From IMG/VR virus record IMGVR_UViG_3300022591_000023, positions 1 through 41,585 of that record: a DNA stretch of 41,585 bases. One strand, given 5' to 3'. Each line of letters starts with the position of its first letter. Positions within the stretch are counted from its first letter, which is position 1. Positions 1 to 7,142 of this stretch are shown here, in pieces. Under the pieces are notes generated by a model. That model was not told where the DNA came from, searched no databases, and was given only the letters and a program-made list of their open reading frames with translations. The stretch comes from a virus. The translations under genes and the position numbers were made by a program.

Positions 1-36
1 GTTAATACCTTCACGGATTTCTTCGAGTTGTTTCAT
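1..36 (-). CDS. 5' end of an unrecognised protein, runs off the window
   Basis: An ATG at position 36 opens a minus-strand frame beginning MKQLEEIREGIN and continuing past the left edge. It is preceded by GAGGGA seven bases upstream and lies just after the stop of the DNA ligase gene at 41, so it looks like the next gene of the same early operon. Only twelve residues are visible, so no function can be proposed. Confidence 0.6.
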   Translation of the reverse strand, partial: MKQLEEIREGIN

Positions 37-40
37 AGTG

Positions 41-1267
41 TTATCCCTCATATTCACATTCATCGGGTGATTTGTCGAAACGAAGTCTCTGAATGACGGG
101 GTGTTCCAACTTCGTTGAATCCTCTTGCCAATCCCTGTATTCGATTTCCACCACGAAAGGTATCTTAAGTTTCTTGGAATTGATCTCCTTCGTGTACTGC
201 GTGAGTTCTTCGTGCGTCAATTTTCCAGGTCCAGCCCAACCGCAATCCACGAGCTCACCCTTTTCGTCATACTGACCGATTTTGAACTTCGCGTAGACCG
301 TTGCGTGACGACCAGCTTCTCCGAGTGCGACTTCCGACACCACAAAGTCACCCTCTTTCATAAACTTGAACTTGTACGCACCGGCGCGGTCGGCCTTACC
401 GTTGAGAGTGTACGTAACTGCGGAATCACCCTTCACACGGAGAACGAACCCTTCCCATCCCTCTTTCTTCGCGGTAGGAATCATCTCTTTCCATTTCGGA
501 TAGATAATCGGAACGTAGAACGCTTTCCGCGCCATAAGTTTCGGGTGACGGACTTCAAAGTAATCTTCCCCACCGATAAATTCGAAGTTCTCAAAGAGAA
601 TATCGAACACATTGATACGGAAGGTTCCCATCTTGGAAAACTTCGCGTACTTCTCCATAACTTCGTCGTGGTCTTTCGTGCGGACAAGTTTTGCGACGGT
701 CGTGTTGGATTCCTTTCCGTTCTTCAGGAAGAAGGTGATTTCGGTGTTCAACATATCACCGTCTTTCATCTTCTTCATTGTATCCTTAATCTCCGGCACA
801 TCACCGAGAGCCGCAGTAAGGGGTTTCATCCTACGCGAGAAAACCTTCGACTTCGTGAGTATGAGACAGTTACCGTTGAACTTCCTCTGTCCATAGGTAT
901 CCTTCCCATTCTCAACCTTCGCGGGACACTTACTGACAGGCTTGGACGGACAGAACGATTCAGGAAGATTCGTCAAAGACACCTTCGCGTTCTTTACGAC
1001 ACCACCAACCTTCGGTATCGTTGTATCGTATCCTTCCTTTTTCTTCTTCGTAATCTTCGCGTTCATTTCCGCAACCGCCTGTTGGTCTGCGGTCATTGCG
1101 TTCCCACGACCCACGTTCTTCGCAAGACACACTTTGAAGGTGGTCTGCATCTTACCATCAAGACGACCGTGAACGGTGATGAACTTCGCACCGTCTGTCG
1201 AGAAAATCAGTGTCTTGATTTCGCCTGACGTTGTAAGTGCGTATAACTGTACTGGTTTCGTTTTCAT
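41..1267 (-). CDS. ATP-dependent DNA ligase with N-terminal WGR domain
   Basis: Predicted to seal nicks in phage DNA with ATP. Residues 1-80 of this 408-aa protein read as a WGR domain (HGRLDGK, then KNVGRGN and a basic helix ending KKKKEGY). The nucleotidyltransferase core follows, with motif I KFNG at about 129-132 (K129 would be the adenylated lysine), motif IV WEGFVLR and motif V YKFKF. The aspartate usual in KxDG is asparagine here, which is tolerated in some phage ligases. I chose the ATG at 1267 because GAGAGGAAG lies just upstream and it overlaps the preceding stop as TAATG; an in-frame extension to 1366 lacks this support. DNA ligase is inferred from the WGR domain and the Q-R-K-F-N-G context. 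Confidence 0.85.
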   Translation of the reverse strand: MKTKPVQLYALTTSGEIKTLIFSTDGAKFITVHGRLDGKMQTTFKVCLAKNVGRGNAMTADQQAVAEMNAKITKKKKEGYDTTIPKVGGVVKNAKVSLTNLPESFCPSKPVSKCPAKVENGKDTYGQRKFNGNCLILTKSKVFSRRMKPLTAALGDVPEIKDTMKKMKDGDMLNTEITFFLKNGKESNTTVAKLVRTKDHDEVMEKYAKFSKMGTFRINVFDILFENFEFIGGEDYFEVRHPKLMARKAFYVPIIYPKWKEMIPTAKKEGWEGFVLRVKGDSAVTYTLNGKADRAGAYKFKFMKEGDFVVSEVALGEAGRHATVYAKFKIGQYDEKGELVDCGWAGPGKLTHEELTQYTKEINSKKLKIPFVVEIEYRDWQEDSTKLEHPVIQRLRFDKSPDECEYEG

Positions 1268-1572
1268 TACTTCCTCTCGTCGTTGATAGTGATTGCGACC
1301 ACTTCCATTGCAAAATTCTCTTTGAGATTCCTTCGGATGGCACGTCCGATTTGTTTGTTCACCCACACAGCTCCAAATTCCTTTTTGGAGAGACGTTTCA
1401 TCGCCGCATCTTTCCGATACCGCGTGTTCCGCGACTTGATACCGGCCTCCACACTTGATTCCGTTGTGTGAATGACCGCATCGGAGAAACTACCGAGCTC
1501 GTAGTGACTTGCAGACGTGTAGTACTTTCCCGTTATCGTATCGCGAATGAAGTAGAGTGTGCGAGTAGACAT
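1267..1572 (-). CDS. unrecognised 101-aa early protein
   Basis: Starts MSTRTLYFIRD and is rich in basic residues in its second half (RYRKDAAMKRLSKKEF), ending in a short hydrophobic strand. No family is recognised. Both ends overlap their neighbours as TAATG, with the 81-aa gene upstream and the DNA ligase downstream, so it is very probably translationally coupled to both. There is no signal peptide or membrane segment. The start at 1572 is chosen because it overlaps the upstream stop. Confidence 0.75.
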   Translation of the reverse strand: MSTRTLYFIRDTITGKYYTSASHYELGSFSDAVIHTTESSVEAGIKSRNTRYRKDAAMKRLSKKEFGAVWVNKQIGRAIRRNLKENFAMEVVAITINDERK

Positions 1573-1817
1573 TACTTTGAACCTTTCGTGAGAGTCCAAT
1601 AACCTTGTTTGCTGAAATTCTTCAATCCACGAACCTTGCGGAATCGGATGCGTCCCTTATCTTCAAGACGCTGAAGTGCGTTGTATGATGCGTGACTTGA
1701 CATAAACGCATCGAAACCGAATCCCTGTTTGTTTGCGTAACGTATCCGAGTAAACATACTTCTCTCGTTGTCAATCATCGCCTTGCGAATCATCTTGTAT
1801 GCATTTGACTTCTTCAT
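1572..1817 (-). CDS. small basic protein, possibly winged-helix
   Basis: An 81-aa basic protein (MKKSNAYKMIRKA...). Residues 45-75 have the spacing of a winged-helix fold: a helix with SYNALQRLEDKGRI, then a basic beta wing (RFRKVRG) and a final aromatic strand. This suggests DNA binding, but no family match can be claimed. The ATG at 1817 is preceded by AAAAGG at about eight bases. It follows the GP88-family gene by eleven bases and runs into the next gene as TAATG. Confidence 0.72.
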   Translation of the reverse strand: MKKSNAYKMIRKAMIDNERSMFTRIRYANKQGFGFDAFMSSHASYNALQRLEDKGRIRFRKVRGLKNFSKQGYWTLTKGSK

Positions 1818-1828
1818 TGCGTAACCTT

Positions 1829-2467
1829 TTAGTGTTTTTTGTAGTTGATTTGAAACTCTGACTTGTCCCAGCATTTTCTGCAATCTCCACACGCATTACC
1901 TTGTGTCGAAGCGGGACAATTGAACTCTGTCGCACTTGCACCACTCACGTGAACACCTAAACTCTTCGCGAGTGCGGTCGGCGCGACACCGTTGAACTTC
2001 GATGCAGACAGACGGACGATAAGGTTCTCGGGGAATGAACCATTCGTCTTTACATACTCCGCAATGATACCATACTCACGTGTCGGCATCCAATGCATCG
2101 TATTCGGAGTATTACGGACGACTTCAAGAATCTTGAGAAGGTGTGACATATCTTGAATGTCACCACTATCGTGCCAACGGAAGTACTTCATATCTTTCAG
2201 AAGAAACGGCATTGCCGACACCCAAAGAGGATTTTGCAAGGATTCAAGTCTGCGATTCAATGCGTTCTTCACATTCGAGAACCGATACATACCTTTCTTC
2301 GCGTAACACATTGCACAAATTGAGTTAGGATTCTTCGACATAAGAGACCCCATCTTGCAGGACGTTGCGGGGATTGAATAACCCTTGCACGGCATCTTTG
2401 AAGGTGCGGACAGACCACCGACGATTTTCTCTGCGACTTTCTTATCTGCGAACATTCCGTTTTCCAC
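1829..2467 (-). CDS. GP88-family phage protein
   Basis: A 212-aa protein with the hallmarks of the phage GP88 family: PCKGYSIPATSC at 26-37, SICAMCYAKKGMY at 49-61 (cysteines 27, 37, 51 and 54) and RWHDSGD at 97-103. A second cysteine cluster near the C-terminus reads ACGDCRKC. The cysteines suggest a bound metal or Fe-S cluster; the family's biochemical role is unknown to me. The start is taken as GTG at 2467 because AAGGGAGA sits six bases before it, while the next ATG (2455) has no good ribosome site. It is the first gene after a strong early promoter at 2495-2523. Confidence 0.85.
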   Translation of the reverse strand: MENGMFADKKVAEKIVGGLSAPSKMPCKGYSIPATSCKMGSLMSKNPNSICAMCYAKKGMYRFSNVKNALNRRLESLQNPLWVSAMPFLLKDMKYFRWHDSGDIQDMSHLLKILEVVRNTPNTMHWMPTREYGIIAEYVKTNGSFPENLIVRLSASKFNGVAPTALAKSLGVHVSGASATEFNCPASTQGNACGDCRKCWDKSEFQINYKKH

Positions 2468-2494
2468 TTGTTTCTCCCTTTTCTAACCTACTAT

Positions 2495-2523
2495 AATATA
2501 CCAGCTTACAGGGAAAATGTCAA
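2495..2523 (-). promoter_or_regulatory. sigma70-like early promoter for the GP88/DNA ligase operon
   Basis: On the minus strand, TTGACA (2523-2518), a 17-base spacer and TATATT (2500-2495). Transcription should start near 2488, about twenty bases before the GTG of the first gene. The -35 box is part of GGCTCTTGACA, shared with two other early promoters in this window, and an A/T-rich stretch lies upstream. Confidence 0.85.
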
Positions 2524-2546
2524 GAGCCAACCGAAAAAAGAACAGA

Positions 2547-2592
2547 AAAAGTGGGTCGCTAAGTCATTGATTTTGACCAACTTCCCACTTTT
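2547..2592 (-). terminator. hairpin terminator after the RNA ligase gene
   Basis: Minus-strand AAAAGTGGG (2592-2584) pairs perfectly with CCCACTTTT (2555-2547), and T-rich sequence (TCTGTTCTTTTTT) follows. The loop is long, 28 bases, with a possible inner GTCA/TGAC stem. It lies directly after the stop codon at 2606 and before the next promoter, as expected for an operon end. Confidence 0.65.
2557..2574 (-). promoter_or_regulatory. conserved element upstream of early promoter (copy 1)
   Basis: The minus-strand sequence AAATCAATGACTTAGCG lies 33 bases upstream of the -35 box. A 16/17 identical copy lies 24 bases upstream of the -35 of the promoter at 7065-7093. Here it also forms the loop of the terminator hairpin. 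A binding site for a regulator is one explanation; this is inferred from conservation only. Confidence 0.45.
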
Positions 2593-2605
2593 CGTGTGTC
2601 TTATA

Positions 2606-3730
2606 TCACGCATCGTGTTTGAGTATGTACTTATTTGAGACGGCCTTGAACGAAAGACGACCGGTGATAATGTCGGGTTCCCTCTCTTCAATCAGAGAAC
2701 GAATCACAACACCTTCACGCGCAATCTGTGAATTGATTACGGACGGACCATTCGCTCGGGCGAGAATTGTATCAACCGTATCGTCTGGTTGAAGAATGAA
2801 CGTATCGAGAAAAGGAACCATCTCCAAACCCATTGTACGGACTACCAAATCCAATTCAGGATAGGATAGATACCGTGAACCATCAATGTCAAACGCATTG
2901 TAGATATACAAGTGTTGACCCTTGATTTTGTACGCACGATTGATACCCTCTCCGATTATCTCTCCTTGTACCGCAAGGTTGCGACCTTCTCGGCGAAATC
3001 TGCGTTCAATTTCGAGTGACCGCGCAATACGCCAGTACGTATCGTCGCCAGGCTCGTACTCCCAATTACGTCCAACCACGCCGAACACACCCTCATTGAA
3101 GTAGTACGTTGAACTTGTACCATCCAACTTCTCCGTTTCGTAGAACATTTTTCCGGCGTGTTTTGCAAACACCCACGGAATGTTCTGTATTCTCTCTTCG
3201 TCCGTTGTGCGGATGAATCCGGGCATTCCACCTTTCACCTTACCATTGAGACACGCAGGAATTGGTTCTTCCCATTTCTTGATATTGAACCACTCCGTCA
3301 CATCATCGCCCACTTTGAAATTGAAAGTGTAAAAATCCGCGTTCTTACTCAAATCGAGAACGTAGGGATTGACCAATACAAGTCCATCTGCCCAAACTCT
3401 CCGAAACGGTTCCTCCATTCTGAACGTAGTGAAAATGTCGAGAGGAAAACAAATTCCTTGCGACACTTGACCGCGCAACGTGGCGGTACGGATACGGAAT
3501 CCCTCTGAGTCGTCCGCCATCTTTCGTAGGCACGACTTGCGGAGAAATTCGAACTCCTTCACAACAGGAAGAAACGAATCTATCTCCATATACACGCACG
3601 TGTCACCCACCTTGAACTCACCCTTCTTGACAACCACGTGCCAACCACGGACGGTTGCGACTTCTATTGCATCTGCACCGGGAATCGGTTGTATGTCAAG
3701 AATTTTTTCGATTGTTGCTAACTTTCTCAT
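2606..3730 (-). CDS. RNA ligase, Rnl5/DRB0094 type
   Basis: A 374-aa ligase expected to join or repair RNA ends with ATP. The N-terminal ~100 residues form an OB-like domain (IPGADAIEVATVRGW, KKGEFKVGDTCVYMEIDS) typical of the Deinococcus DRB0094-type RNA ligase. The nucleotidyltransferase domain has motif I KLDGTS at 201-206 (K201 nucleophile), GEIIGEGI at 256-263, motif IV EGVVIRS and motif V SFKAVSNKYILK close to the C-terminus. The start at 3730 has GGAGAG seven bases upstream and overlaps the preceding small gene as ATGA. A polynucleotide kinase is encoded in the same operon, which fits an RNA end-healing and sealing pair. Confidence 0.9.
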   Translation of the reverse strand: MRKLATIEKILDIQPIPGADAIEVATVRGWHVVVKKGEFKVGDTCVYMEIDSFLPVVKEFEFLRKSCLRKMADDSEGFRIRTATLRGQVSQGICFPLDIFTTFRMEEPFRRVWADGLVLVNPYVLDLSKNADFYTFNFKVGDDVTEWFNIKKWEEPIPACLNGKVKGGMPGFIRTTDEERIQNIPWVFAKHAGKMFYETEKLDGTSSTYYFNEGVFGVVGRNWEYEPGDDTYWRIARSLEIERRFRREGRNLAVQGEIIGEGINRAYKIKGQHLYIYNAFDIDGSRYLSYPELDLVVRTMGLEMVPFLDTFILQPDDTVDTILARANGPSVINSQIAREGVVIRSLIEEREPDIITGRLSFKAVSNKYILKHDA

Positions 3731-3882
3731 TTTTGTTCTCTCCATCCAATTGTAATTGCACCAATATCCAATACGTGTCCTATTTCCCCATCGGTATACT
3801 CCAAAGTACGAGTCGCATACCAATCCTTCCTGAAAAACCAACTAAGTGGGCGGACACGCAGTATCAAATGTATTTTTCTCAT
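3727..3882 (-). CDS. 51-aa small protein
   Basis: A short gene read directly from the sequence: MRKIHLILRVRPLSWFFRKD, continuing to a terminal GWREQK. It is aromatic and basic in its first half, with a YTDGEIGHVLDIG segment in the second. AAAGGAA stands six bases before the ATG and its stop overlaps the RNA ligase start as ATGA. The strong ribosome site and exact overlap argue for a real gene. Its function is unknown. Confidence 0.7.
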   Translation of the reverse strand: MRKIHLILRVRPLSWFFRKDWYATRTLEYTDGEIGHVLDIGAITIGWREQK

Positions 3883-3893
3883 TTCAGTTCCTT

Positions 3894-4136
3894 TCAATGT
3901 GCTGTTGCAATGGGAATGACCACCATTGAAGTCGGACGTTTGACCCTACTGATTCGTCCGGGTTTGTGAAGGGATTCAACCAAAATATCTGATTGATATT
4001 CATATTTACCATTTCCTATATACCATTTGCGTTTGGCTTTGGAGAACCCCGTCACCGTACCAAGTTGTACGTCACCGGAATAATTGAACGCAACCAATGC
4101 ACCGACACATATTTCTTCACCGCGATAGTCTCTCAT
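3894..4136 (-). CDS. unrecognised 80-aa protein, SH3-like strand pattern
   Basis: Starts MRDYRGEEICVGALVAFNYS and contains short alternating hydrophobic strands (QLGTVTGFSK, KRKWYIG), a pattern seen in small SH3/Tudor-like beta barrels. That is a shape-level impression only. The start at 4136 overlaps the stop of the upstream gene as ATGA; eleven bases separate its stop from the next start. No signal peptide or membrane segment. Confidence 0.72.
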   Translation of the reverse strand: MRDYRGEEICVGALVAFNYSGDVQLGTVTGFSKAKRKWYIGNGKYEYQSDILVESLHKPGRISRVKRPTSMVVIPIATAH

Positions 4137-4522
4137 TGATTGAATCTCCGCATTTGTTTTTCGTAGTATTTTTCGTGACTGTGGACGATGAACGACCACG
4201 TTACACCCCACATCTTCATTACATAATCTTCGGGTGGATGGAAACCTGATGTACCACGTTTCTCTGGCCACTTCCATCCCTTGTACGTGAGATGAATCTT
4301 CCAATCACCCTCATAGGACTTTTCATCCTTTTTGAAACAGACGGATGCACCACGGTAATGAATCTCTTCCCGTCCGTCTATCCATCCCATCATAAGGTAG
4401 TCAAAGATATATCGAGGCATACTCCACACATCTCCGTCATTGAGAAATTCGATGGTTCCTTTGTTTCCACTATCGACAACGTAGAGTCCCTCAGGATTTG
4501 AGATACTACGCAAGTAAGACAT
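4133..4522 (-). CDS. unrecognised 129-aa protein
   Basis: A soluble, Trp/Tyr-rich protein (MSYLRSISNPEGLYVVDSGN...). Residues 30-100 contain DVWSMPRYIFDYLMMGW and YKGWKWPEKRG. No domain is recognised. GAAAGGA precedes the ATG, the upstream stop is one base away, and it overlaps the next gene by ATGA, so it belongs to the PNK/RNA-ligase operon. Confidence 0.75.
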   Translation of the reverse strand: MSYLRSISNPEGLYVVDSGNKGTIEFLNDGDVWSMPRYIFDYLMMGWIDGREEIHYRGASVCFKKDEKSYEGDWKIHLTYKGWKWPEKRGTSGFHPPEDYVMKMWGVTWSFIVHSHEKYYEKQMRRFNQ

Positions 4523-4523
4523 A

Positions 4524-4706
4524 TCATTTTCCTTTCAAATCTTCCGTGTATTGATCTGTGTCGTATCCATTGAGTGTTTCGAGCCAGATACGAAACAATG
4601 AATGTGCGGTTTTGTTGTTGGGGTTTGATTCCAAACCCCTCTTCGCAAGTGTAAGGTATGTAATAATCCTGCGAAAATCCGCTTTGGGAATTTCAATCTT
4701 GTCCAT
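4524..4706 (-). CDS. 60-aa small helical protein
   Basis: MDKIEIPKADFRRIITYLTL followed by a predicted second helix (AHSLFRIWLETLNGY) and a short charged tail. It resembles the many small all-helical early proteins of T4-like phages, but no function is recognised. GGAGTGATGAA lies immediately upstream of the ATG and the upstream PNK stop is four bases away, supporting translation. Confidence 0.68.
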   Translation of the reverse strand: MDKIEIPKADFRRIITYLTLAKRGLESNPNNKTAHSLFRIWLETLNGYDTDQYTEDLKGK

Positions 4707-4710
4707 TTCA

Positions 4711-5208
4711 TCACTCCATTTCTATATATTGTCCGTTGCGGTCAATACGGAATATCGTATCGAACCCTTCGGTGGTTGTCGGAAGTTCCTGATGAAAGAA
4801 ATGCCACACCATACGGTTGAACGGTACAGTACGGTGTCTCTTCTTATTCCTTCTCCAAAGAATAAAGAAAGGAACGTCAAAGTAGAGTGCAACAACTGGA
4901 ATTTCGCGGGCCATCGCAATGTCTATTGCAAATCGTCGCCAATCCTTGCGAGTGTTGGTTGCATCGAAGTAGACAGACATTCCCTTATCAAGTTCTGTCT
5001 CAATCGTTGAACGAACTACCTTGAATATCATTTCGGGGTTCTCTTGGAACTCTGCACTACCGAGTAAGAGTATACGGACTTCATCCGACGATACATATGC
5101 GGGCGTGTCACCCATACTCCAATCACCATCTTCTGCGATTTGATGATAAAACCTGGTCTTTCCGCAACCCGGCGCACCAATTGTGATGAACAAATACTGA
5201 TTCTTCAT
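4711..5208 (-). CDS. polynucleotide kinase-like P-loop kinase
   Basis: A 165-aa kinase of the T4 PseT/Pnkp 5'-kinase type. The P-loop GAPGCGKT is at residues 11-18, VSSDEVR follows where T4 PNK has its acceptor-binding Asp, and SVYFDATNTRKDWRR matches the second conserved strand of this family. A late lid region has RRNKKRHR. T4 PNK is 301 aa and carries a 3'-phosphatase domain, which is absent here. The start at 5208 overlaps the upstream gene as ATGA. With the RNA ligase 1 kb downstream it probably prepares 5'-OH ends for sealing; a general AAA-like kinase remains possible. Confidence 0.82.
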   Translation of the reverse strand: MKNQYLFITIGAPGCGKTRFYHQIAEDGDWSMGDTPAYVSSDEVRILLLGSAEFQENPEMIFKVVRSTIETELDKGMSVYFDATNTRKDWRRFAIDIAMAREIPVVALYFDVPFFILWRRNKKRHRTVPFNRMVWHFFHQELPTTTEGFDTIFRIDRNGQYIEME

Positions 5209-5450
5209 TTGTACTCCGATTTCAGTGATGAATAACATTCGTTCACGAATTGCATATCCTTCTTTGTCAACACGTACTTCTTGAATCGCAACTTTGAGAT
5301 AAGAGTATGAATCCAATTCATACGCGCCTGCAACTGTGCGTCCGTCTTACCACCGGCCACAAACTGATTTGCAATTGCGCTATGAACTCGCATCAATCTT
5401 TGCAAGTAGTTTGGTTTGACCAACTTTCTGCCTTCATCTTCGTGTATCAT
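5205..5450 (-). CDS. unrecognised 81-aa helical protein
   Basis: MIHEDEGRKLVKPNYLQRLM and onward, mostly basic helices with NWIHTLISKLRFKKY in the middle. No domain recognised. The ATG at 5450 was chosen; a GTG at 5456 in the same frame is an alternative, and neither has a strong ribosome site. It begins only 24 bases downstream of a perfect hairpin (5475-5512), so its expression may depend on read-through. Confidence 0.65.
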   Translation of the reverse strand: MIHEDEGRKLVKPNYLQRLMRVHSAIANQFVAGGKTDAQLQARMNWIHTLISKLRFKKYVLTKKDMQFVNECYSSLKSEYK

Positions 5451-5474
5451 TTTCACACTCGTTTATGAAACAAA

Positions 5475-5512
5475 GGGGAGTGGGTTTGTGTAGCAATAAT
5501 GTCCCACTCCCC
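5475..5512 (-). terminator. perfect 10-bp hairpin, probable terminator or attenuator
   Basis: Minus-strand GGGGAGTGGG (5512-5503) pairs without mismatch with CCCACTCCCC (5484-5475), with an 18-base loop and TTTGTTTC directly after. It ends the 146-aa gene's operon but stands just before the 81-aa gene, for which I see no separate promoter. Partial termination or an RNA-processing/stability role is therefore as likely as full termination. Confidence 0.7.
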
Positions 5513-5612
5513 ACCATCCAACCAAGTTATTATTTACACCAAGTATTTAGTACTCTTCAGCTATCAGTGAGGAAGGCTTCTGCGCTCCTTTCTATTAGAA
5601 TGAAACCCTATC

Positions 5613-6053
5613 TTAGTAGGGACTCTTGACCACGTACACATAATCTCTGTCGTTCGACATTTTGCGGAACTCTGACCGCATAGTATCGTCTACGGCCTGA
5701 ACTATAACACCCTGAGGAAAATTCAGATACTCCATCTGTTCACACCAATGCGAAACGAACTGTCTTACACCATCTTCTCGCCAGCAACTGTCGTGGTCGG
5801 AGAGACACCGATACGTCCACGTCTCTCCACCGTTCTTCGTGATACCTTCAATCACCTTGACATAGTTTGACGGCGCATAGAGAGTGATTGATACCGCGTG
5901 TCTGTCCGTCATAAGACGGTATGTAAATCGAAGTGCTTTAGTTTCATCCCTTCTCAAAAACATATTGTCGAAAACACCCTCAATCATAGACGTGATAACG
6001 TCTTTGAGATTGAAGAACCCTCTGCGATAATCGAACGTATCTTCCTTACTCAT
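5613..6053 (-). CDS. unrecognised 146-aa protein
   Basis: Starts MSKEDTFDYRRGFFNLKDVI and has alternating strands and helices (FTYRLMTDRHAVSITLYAPS, later GVIVQAVDDT). Soluble, with no recognised domain. The ATG at 6053 lies inside the end of the preceding 53-aa gene (eight-base overlap ATGAGTAA), and CGGAGA upstream serves as ribosome site. The 140 bases after its stop hold a small hairpin spanning the stop codon and then the 5475-5512 hairpin, so the transcript has an unusually structured 3' end. Confidence 0.72.
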   Translation of the reverse strand: MSKEDTFDYRRGFFNLKDVITSMIEGVFDNMFLRRDETKALRFTYRLMTDRHAVSITLYAPSNYVKVIEGITKNGGETWTYRCLSDHDSCWREDGVRQFVSHWCEQMEYLNFPQGVIVQAVDDTMRSEFRKMSNDRDYVYVVKSPY

Positions 6054-6207
6054 TGAAGTTCTCCGTAAGTCCGTTAGACTTGATTTTGGATGCAAAGGCG
6101 CGGAACGATGTACGTTCTTTCGAACCTTCGTATTTCTTCCTACCGTTTTCATCATTCCTCTTGAAAATCTTGTGTTTCTTCGAACCTTCCATCTTGCGGT
6201 TGTACAT
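6046..6207 (-). CDS. 53-aa small basic protein
   Basis: A short gene read directly from the sequence: MYNRKMEGSKKHKIFKRNDE through to ENFNE. About one third of its residues are Lys or Arg, suggesting nucleic-acid binding. The phrase EGSK occurs twice. AAGGGG lies about seven bases before the ATG, the upstream stop is at 6212, and its own stop overlaps the next ATG. No family recognised. Confidence 0.68.
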   Translation of the reverse strand: MYNRKMEGSKKHKIFKRNDENGRKKYEGSKERTSFRAFASKIKSNGLTENFNE

Positions 6208-6211
6208 TGTA

Positions 6212-6400
6212 CTACCCCTTCTTAGAAAGTGTGTCTATAACAGTGGTTAGTTTTTCTCGTTCACTCATAAGAGTGTTGAGACATAACATCCAAGTTCCAA
6301 TCGAACCAAACCGCCCGTTTCCACGGGAGACTTCTTTGATTTCCTTGTTGAGTTCAGCAACTCGTTTACGAGCGTTGAGTAACATTTCTTCACTTGTCAT
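6212..6400 (-). CDS. 62-aa coiled-coil protein
   Basis: MTSEEMLLNARKRVAELNKE and a second helix (MSEREKLTTVIDTLSKKG) flank a glycine-rich turn, so a helical hairpin or coiled coil is likely. AAAGGA is placed seven bases before the ATG at 6400. An in-frame extension upstream would overlap the 202-aa gene heavily and is not supported. Function unknown. Confidence 0.7.
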   Translation of the reverse strand: MTSEEMLLNARKRVAELNKEIKEVSRGNGRFGSIGTWMLCLNTLMSEREKLTTVIDTLSKKG

Positions 6401-6419
6401 TGTGAAATCCTTTGTGTAA

Positions 6420-7028
6420 TTAGAATGATGGGTCACTGTATGCATCATAGTGACCAAGACCGACCGGGCAATCTGACGTGTCAACCCACCCACCATACTT
6501 ACGGAATGATACGCGAGTCTCAACAACTTCGTTCTTCACATCACCGAACACGTACTCCTGATTCTCACTCCCATACGTGGTGAATCCAGACTTGAGATGA
6601 TATGCAACAGGTTTCATCCAAAACGTCTTACCGCTCGGAGAAACGCGGGTGATTCGGTACGGATAACGGTCTGACCCTACACCCATCGTGCAAGGAAGTC
6701 CTACTTCAGGAAGGTACTCTTCATATTTCTTTGTCGTCTGATATGCAAGGTCTGAACCTTCAGGCGAATACGCAATCAGAACATCACTGAGGATTTTGTA
6801 TTCCAAATTCGAGAGAGTGAAACCATACATACAATTCATCTTCTTCGGCTCCTTACCGGGAACCGAGAAAATCTTACGAAGAGTTTCCATCACAGGAAGA
6901 TTCGGATACATATACGCATATATACCCTTTAACGCATCAATCTGCTGGAGAATCCGAACGAACTTACTGAGCGCGGCGAAAATGAGTTCAATTTCTGACT
7001 TGTGGAACTTCACCGTGTACGTTGTCAT
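6420..7028 (-). CDS. unrecognised 202-aa early protein
   Basis: MTTYTVKFHKSEIELIFAAL begins a helical N-terminal half with a beta-rich C-terminal half (YRITRVSPSGKTFW, YGGWVDTSDCPVG). No family recognised. The ATG at 7028 is preceded by AAAGGG at seven bases. Upstream starts at 7052 (ATG) and 7058 (GTG) lie at or before the predicted transcription start near 7058 and so are unlikely. It is the first gene of an early operon. Confidence 0.75.
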   Translation of the reverse strand: MTTYTVKFHKSEIELIFAALSKFVRILQQIDALKGIYAYMYPNLPVMETLRKIFSVPGKEPKKMNCMYGFTLSNLEYKILSDVLIAYSPEGSDLAYQTTKKYEEYLPEVGLPCTMGVGSDRYPYRITRVSPSGKTFWMKPVAYHLKSGFTTYGSENQEYVFGDVKNEVVETRVSFRKYGGWVDTSDCPVGLGHYDAYSDPSF

Positions 7029-7064
7029 TTTGTAACCCTTTTTGTTGGTCATTTTCACTGTATA

Positions 7065-7093
7065 AATGTACGCATATTCCCGTACATTGTCAA
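7065..7093 (-). promoter_or_regulatory. sigma70-like early promoter
   Basis: On the minus strand, TTGACA (7093-7088), a 17-base spacer and TACATT (7070-7065), with CGCTC directly before the -35 box as in the other two early promoters. Predicted transcription start is near 7058, giving a leader of about 30 bases before the ATG at 7028. Confidence 0.8.
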
Positions 7094-7117
7094 GAGCGGA
7101 CGAAAAATAGTTTCAGT

Positions 7118-7134
7118 CGCTAAGTCGTTGATTT
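7118..7134 (-). promoter_or_regulatory. conserved element upstream of early promoter (copy 2)
   Basis: The minus-strand sequence AAATCAACGACTTAGCG differs by one base from the copy at 2557-2574. It stands 24 bases before the -35 box here and 33 bases there, a difference of nearly one helical turn. It could be an activator or repressor site; no protein is known to bind it. Confidence 0.45.
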
Positions 7135-7142
7135 ATAAGGGG

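Noticed and set aside
125-1228. A 367-codon open frame on the plus strand opposite the DNA ligase
   Set aside because: It is a mirror of the ligase frame, with His/Phe/Arg-rich content, no ribosome site, and lies against a gene with clear motifs.
5513-5612. A small gene or tRNA in the gap after the 146-aa gene
   Set aside because: No start codon with a ribosome site and no cloverleaf arms could be formed; only hairpins and short ACTTGG repeats are seen.
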